From Primulina eburnea (lineage: Eukaryota > Streptophyta > Magnoliopsida > Lamiales > Gesneriaceae): a stretch of 64,000 nucleotides of DNA. The notes beneath the pieces were generated by a model. It made no database searches. It saw only the letters and a list, made by a program, of their open reading frames with translations, and had not been told where the DNA came from. The stretch's first letter is position 1. Each line of letters opens with the position of its first letter. The stretch is from positions 35,143,913 to 35,207,912 of the forward strand of contig NC_133106.1 of the NCBI RefSeq assembly GCF_022965805.1, given 5' to 3'. Position numbers and translations under genes: made by a program. Shown here in pieces: positions 59,599 to 64,000 of this stretch.

Positions 59599-61042
59599 AT
59601 TATTTATGTGATGTGTGTGCAAATAAATAAAAAAATATTAACCATCAAAGAATAAAATCCAAATCAAACATACAAAACTCATACATTTCAATTCAATTTA
59701 TATATCAACTAATTGATAAAATTTAGATTCTTGAACTAAGTTAATGCTCAATAACATGATTTTTTTTAAAAAAATTATTGAACGATCGAGGGAAAAACAC
59801 CTGCAACCCAAATCGGAAAACGTAGAGGGAAGTCTACAACACATGATACTTTTGAAAGAGAATGAACACAATTCTCAAAACACAGAAAAGTTAGATGAAT
59901 CACAATCCTTGAATCCTGGAAAACATACAAGGAACAAAGAGCACGATGCGTTCTACCTCTAATAATTTTCAAAGACGTTCCAAATAATTTCATGCAAGAA
60001 AAAAAAATGAAATTTCATAAATTAATCAGCAAAAAATCAAACGCTTGCCACCACAATCCTCATACCAAACAATCTTTTGATTTCCTAAAACCAGAGCCAC
60101 AACATGCCAACCAAAATTATAAAAATTAGCAGCAGTTGCAGAAGCTCAAAAAACGTACAGGTAGATAAACCCGACCTCTTTATATAATGAAGCATATATG
60201 TTTTACCCTCAACAACAATGGATTACGGGCCAGCAGAGTATGGACCGTCAGTCTTCCGAACCTCCTAATCACGAGAGCAGATCTAAAATTCTAGATCTCT
60301 CTCGTCGATTCTTTCATGGGTAAATTTGTAATTTATGTTATATTTTAGGAAATAGATTGTCAATCCGCCCTAAAACAAAAGGAAGTCTTTTCAACCAAGT
60401 ATGTTTTTTTACACGGGCTTCTTGAATAATTGGACCCATAAAAATGAGACAAACATGAATTTAACAATCTATCATCTACTTATCACCCACGCCAAACATT
60501 CAGGGTACGTTTGGTTGGAAGGATAAGATAAACTAATGATTAGTATGTAAATGATAAAAAAATGATTGTGATAGAAATGTAATATATGATATAAAATAGT
60601 AGTATGTTTGATATGATTTTTAAGTATGAGATAATTTTGAATTTTTTGATGAAATGACGCAATTGTCCTTGTCTTTATTTTGTTTTTCTTTACTCCGACG
60701 ACGACCGGCGGTGGTCCGGCGACGTTGGACGGAATCGCGGTGGTCGGCCGGAATCGCGACGGCGGTCGGTCGGTCGGAATCGCGGCGACGGTCGGCCGGA
60801 AGGGTCGGCGGCGATCGGCGGTCGGTGGAGGGAAGTGGTGGTAAGTTTGGATATAGGAGAAGGGTAAAAATGAAAAAATATGATGTATTAAGAGTAGGAT
60901 AAATAATTCTAGGGGTGATGAGGTATTATTTTAACCTATCTAATATAACCTAATCATTCATAGGAGGGATTCACTTGGTTAAATAATCACGCGTACCAAA
61001 CGAGTGATAAGATGGGTTAAAAAAAATAAACCCACTTTATCA
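59599..61042. repeat. 1.47-kb tandem duplication, unit 2
   Basis: Second copy of 58130-59575 with scattered substitutions and length changes in A runs. Unlike unit 1 it continues past TTTATCA into CCCAAACCAAACG, the intact right end of the TIR element. Confidence 0.93.
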
Positions 61043-61061
61043 CCCAAACCAAACGCCCCCC
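60503..61061. mobile_element. TIR element with a CGG-rich core, possibly PIF/Harbinger-like MITE
   Basis: Left end GGGTACGTTTGGTTGGAAGG and right end ...CACCCAAACCAAACGCCCCCC are imperfect inverted repeats. The core (about 60700-60840) is rich in CGGCGG, CGGTCGG and CGCGGCGG words in AT-rich DNA. The ORF at 60654-60902 is Arg-rich and compositional, probably not a gene. The unit 1 copy (59034-59575) lacks the right end. Superfamily is a guess from the CGTTTGGTT-type end; no clear target duplication. Confidence 0.5.
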
Positions 61062-61063
61062 AG

Positions 61064-61370
61064 AGTACAAAATGTAGATATAAAATCATAAATTCTTCAT
61101 TTAGTTATTATGCTTAACTATTTTAAAATCGCTTATTTTGCACCAACACCCTCGAAATGAGCTTTTCCTTGGACTGGAAAGCGGTGGTGGCAGCAGCAAA
61201 GATCGCAGCAGGATCATGGTGGCTCCGCTACCCATTTGTATATCTGATTGGGAATTTTATCGAGGATATGTTTGTGCCAATCCTGGATTTTGAATATATG
61301 ATTTTTTTTTTCGGCTTTGATCTTTTAAGTATTTAAACATGTTTTTTTGATATTGTAAATTAATTTTTTT
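61064..61370 (-). pseudogene. Third, decayed GatC/eIF4A-spacer fragment
   Basis: 61064-61127 matches the spacer at 47214-47277 (AGAGTACAAAATGTA..., TTATGCTTAACTATTTTAAA). Then, with about 2.7 kb missing, 61128-61235 matches GatC exon 1 on the minus strand (ATG at 61235; MILLRS then LPPPL recognisable). A one-base deletion near 61154 breaks the frame and there are no later exons. 61236-61370 continues into the GatC upstream region with further deletion. It is clearly more diverged than the two intact copies. Confidence 0.85.
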
Positions 61371-62240
61371 TTTTTTTTTGTGTGAGTGTTAATCTGAATC
61401 GAGATGCTAATGTGACATTAATAAATATTGACGTGCCTGACACAATGATAATATTGAGTATTCTATAAAAAAGACAAAAATACAGCTCAACTTACTAAAC
61501 TAAAAACTAAATCCAAATGCTTATAGAACCAAAAAACAAAAAAAATACAAACTTCAAGGTAGACGGCCATGCCCGTAACTGGCCTGCTCGTGACCGATTA
61601 CAATTCGGTTCCCGGAACCAACTATTCGAGTTCAGGTCCGGTTAACTACTGGTTTTAAATCCGGTTCGACTAATTTTAATTTAAAAAAATTGAAAAAAGA
61701 TAAATCCTTCATTCTTTAAATATTTCAATTAACATGTAGAAGTGTGAAATAAAAAAATAACAATTTAAGGGATATATTTCTTATTTTATAGAAGTGCAAT
61801 CATTTATCTTTCGCTAAAATTTATTTGTGGGACAATGAGAAGTCAAGCCCTTAAATTTCAAAATTGTCATCTCAAATAATTGCAACACAGAGGACATTGT
61901 TTGCACAACGTTCAGTTCATTTTAATTTTATAAATTTTTTTCAAAAATAATATGACCCTTTGGGTCGATGGGTTTTATACCCGTAAACCGTAATCGGATC
62001 GCCTCAGGGCGGTTTCGGTCATGGCTCTGGATTAAACCCTTCGACCCCGTTAAATGGAATGTTGACCCATTTTTTAGTTATTTAGTACATGATAATATTC
62101 TATAAGATATAATATAACATTAGATATTAGTTGTCTCCATATATTTAAAAATGCATAAATGCCCATTTATGAAAATTAATAATCGAACATATATATCAAT
62201 CTAAAGTTATTGAAAATTGTTATCTATTTTTCTTCCCATT
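61371..62240. other. Intergenic region with hAT-like debris
   Basis: No exon seen. 61565-61680 and 61970-62050 carry CCGGTTCGACT, GGTTCCCGGAACC and GGGTCGATGGG words of the kind found in hAT MITE interiors; ends are not identifiable. Confidence 0.4.
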
Positions 62241-62260
62241 TTAAAAAGGCAAAAACTTGT

Positions 62261-62416
62261 GTGAGACGGTCTCACGGGTCGTATTTGTGAGACGGATCTC
62301 TTATTTGGATCACCCATGAAAAAGTATTACTTTTTATACTAAGAGTATTACTTTTTATTGTGAATATGGGTAGGGTTGACCCGTCTCACGGATTATGACC
62401 CGTGAGACGGTCTCAC
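62261..62416. repeat. GTGAGACGGTCTCAC-family element, best preserved copy (156 bp)
   Basis: Perfect GTGAGACGGTCTCAC at both ends (62261-62275 and 62402-62416), continuing inward as GGGTC on both sides and a second GTGAGACGG. Each end is itself a palindrome inside the larger inverted repeat. No ORF. Confidence 0.92.
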
Positions 62417-62454
62417 ATGAGACTCACTCTTTTAAAAAATAGCAAAACTTTCAA

Positions 62455-62585
62455 TTCTCTTGCAAGCAGTTGTGCTGAAATAGTGAATAAATATACTTTT
62501 GTTTTTTTCGTACATTCAAAAATATATTTAATATACAGTACTCTAATTTTGGGATAATTTATTCAAGATTGCTTAAAATTTGCTA
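62455..62585. repeat. Decayed relic of the duplicated spacer
   Basis: Resembles 47738-47866: AAGCAGTTGTGCTGAAATAG (compare AAGAAATTGTGCTAAAATAG), ACATTCAAAAATATA, TTTTGGGATAATTT. Suggests that an even older copy of the eIF4A-GatC spacer reached this point. Confidence 0.6.
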
Positions 62586-62911
62586 CCAAAAAAAAAGTTA
62601 TTTATCTCATTAATTTTTACGTGTGTTTTCTGAATGGGGGCCTTACTTTGTGCGGGTTAGATACTGAAATTTTTTTCGAGATGTTTCTTGTTTAAAGAGG
62701 GGAGGATAAGAAGCATCACATAAGATTTTGAGTATAATTGATTCGGTAATTGGTAAACCAATGTTCCATAGGGGCAATTTAACTTTGTTAAACCATCATT
62801 AATTTAAAAAATTTGTTCGAATTTCAAGAAAATTGGACATTATATTGAAAATTGTAAGGATAGAACAAACAAAAAATGGCAATGTCATTGCTCCGTTTCC
62901 AAGCAGAAAGG
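62586..62911. other. Spacer before the second CACTA element
   Basis: AT-rich, no gene or repeat recognised. Confidence 0.5.
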
Positions 62912-62914
62912 AGT

Positions 62915-64000
62915 CACTACAAAAAAACGGAAGACTTAGCGACAGTTTTTACGTTAACCGTCGCATATTTTGCGACGATTTTTTCTAATCGTCGCCATAT
63001 AGCGACGGTTTTTTAAAACACCGTCGCAAAATAAAATAAGCGACGGTTTAATAAAATCCGTCGCTTTTTTAGCCACGGTTTACTATAAACCGTCGTTTTT
63101 TAGCCACGATTTAATAAACCATCGTAATATATTGCGACTGTTTATAAAAACCGTCGCAATATTTTGCGACGGCTTGAATAACCCGTCGCTAATAAAAACA
63201 GGGGACGGTATACACAAAACCGTCGTTTTTTAAGCCACGGTTTAAAAACAACCGTCGCTTTTTTGGCCACGGTTTTTTGAAAAACCGTCGCAATTTTAGA
63301 CACGGTTTAGTTAACCGTCGTAATATATTGCGACGCGTTTTACTAAACCGTTGCTACTTAAACCAAGCGACGGTTTACTAAAAACCTGTCGCTTTATATA
63401 GCCACGGTTAACCCCACCAACCCGTCGCAGTAAACGGGGACAATAACAAACCATCCTAATATATAGCGACAGTTTAGTATAAACCGTCGCCGAACCACAT
63501 CGGCGACTGTTTTGTAAAAACCGTCGCCGATCTCCATCGGCGACGGTTTATGGAATCGCCGTCGCTACTAGCGACGGGGATAAGTTTTTCCGTCGCGACT
63601 AGCAACGGTTTTAACTTAGACCGTCGCTATGATTCTATTTATACCGAGATACTCGAACAATTTTCTTGAGCGATTTTCACCTATCTCTGGTGAAAACCAA
63701 ACTCTATAAATTTTTCGAAGTTTCGGTTTTTTATTTTGTACTAACTATTTCGTATTTTTTTTGTAGATTTGCAACTCGTGCGATTTTCAGCGTCACGTGG
63801 AAGCAGCTATATCTTCGCGCAAAATCAGGTTTTAATATTTTTTTTATGTATAGAAAATTTAATACATGATTTAATTTTTAGGTATTATTTTATTTGTGTA
63901 AATTTAATACATTAATTTTTACTTAAATTTATTATAGGTGTACTTTTGTTACATACCGTCGCTATATTAAGCGGCAGTTTTTTTAAAAAACCGGAGATTA
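62915..64000. mobile_element. CACTA element end, larger copy, cut by the window edge
   Basis: Starts CACTACAAAAAAACGGAAGA at 62915 and carries the GCGACGGTT/AACCGTCGC array to about 63630. Its first ~90 bp are the reverse complement of the right end of the element at 42924-43808 (CTTAGCGAC, ACGTTAACCGTCGCA). After the array comes non-repetitive sequence (63640-63940), then another ACCGTCGCTATATTAAGCGGCAG piece at the window edge. The element is therefore longer than the 885-bp MITE and could be an autonomous or intermediate relative. No transposase motif is visible in this part. Confidence 0.85.

Overview
The window is nuclear DNA from a flowering plant, most likely an asterid eudicot. Genes have many introns with GT-AG (some GC-AG) borders and lie in very AT-rich intergenic DNA full of small transposons. 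The proteins are plant-type: class B GH9 endoglucanase, MAP65, SYP5 Qc-SNARE, LBP/BPI-like LBR, PPX-type PP4, LEA-2. The recurrent GTGAGACGGTCTCAC palindromic elements and the GCGACGGTT/AACCGTCGC CACTA arrays make me think of Lamiales, but that is a weak guess from memory.

Layout. 1-1000: nested copies of the palindromic element. 1163-1701: organellar-type ribosomal protein bL31 with a telo-box in its leader. 3238-6145 (-): secreted GH9 endo-1,4-beta-glucanase, 5 exons, 524 aa. 7898-9650 (-): SUMO, 3 exons, 98 aa. 10276-10742: an intact hAT MITE. 13866-18354 (+): MAP65, 9 coding exons, 582 aa. Directly downstream, 18957-20984 (+): a 5'-truncated, frameshifted LIP5/VTA1 relic carrying a 61-bp-arm inverted duplication. 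21641-25445 (-): LBR-type LBP/BPI protein, 6 exons, 485 aa. 28821-29435 (-): single-exon LEA-2/NHL membrane protein. 31470-35138 (-): PP4 catalytic subunit, 8 exons, 305 aa. 38443-40626 (+): SYP5 Qc-SNARE, 5 exons, 233 aa. 41299-41781: TRIM retroelement array. 42924-43808: CACTA MITE ending 42 bp after the eIF4A stop codon. 43851-45576 (-): eIF4A, 413 aa, with a 5'UTR intron.

The right third (45852-62600) is a nest of duplications. A 6.2-kb tandem duplication (45852-52090 and 52091-58338), whose left breakpoint lies in the eIF4A 5'UTR intron, gives two intact GatC genes (48439-50099 and 54687-56344) and an orphan second eIF4A promoter. Each GatC sits behind an older, diverged copy of the eIF4A promoter/5'UTR. 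Next comes a 1.47-kb tandem duplication (58130-61042), a third decayed GatC fragment (61064-61370), a faint further relic (62455-62585), and the start of a larger CACTA element that leaves the window at 64000.

The genes are independent housekeeping genes and not a cluster with one shared pathway. I found no CRISPR array, tRNA, rRNA or prokaryotic-style system. The most interesting material is structural: the GatC/eIF4A duplication nest, the TRIM array, the LIP5 template-switch scar, an unusually high share of GC-AG introns, and a His in place of the zero-layer Gln of the SNARE. All exon models were built by eye from frame continuity, splice dinucleotides and remembered family sequences; in each case the exon lengths sum to an intact reading frame of the expected family size.
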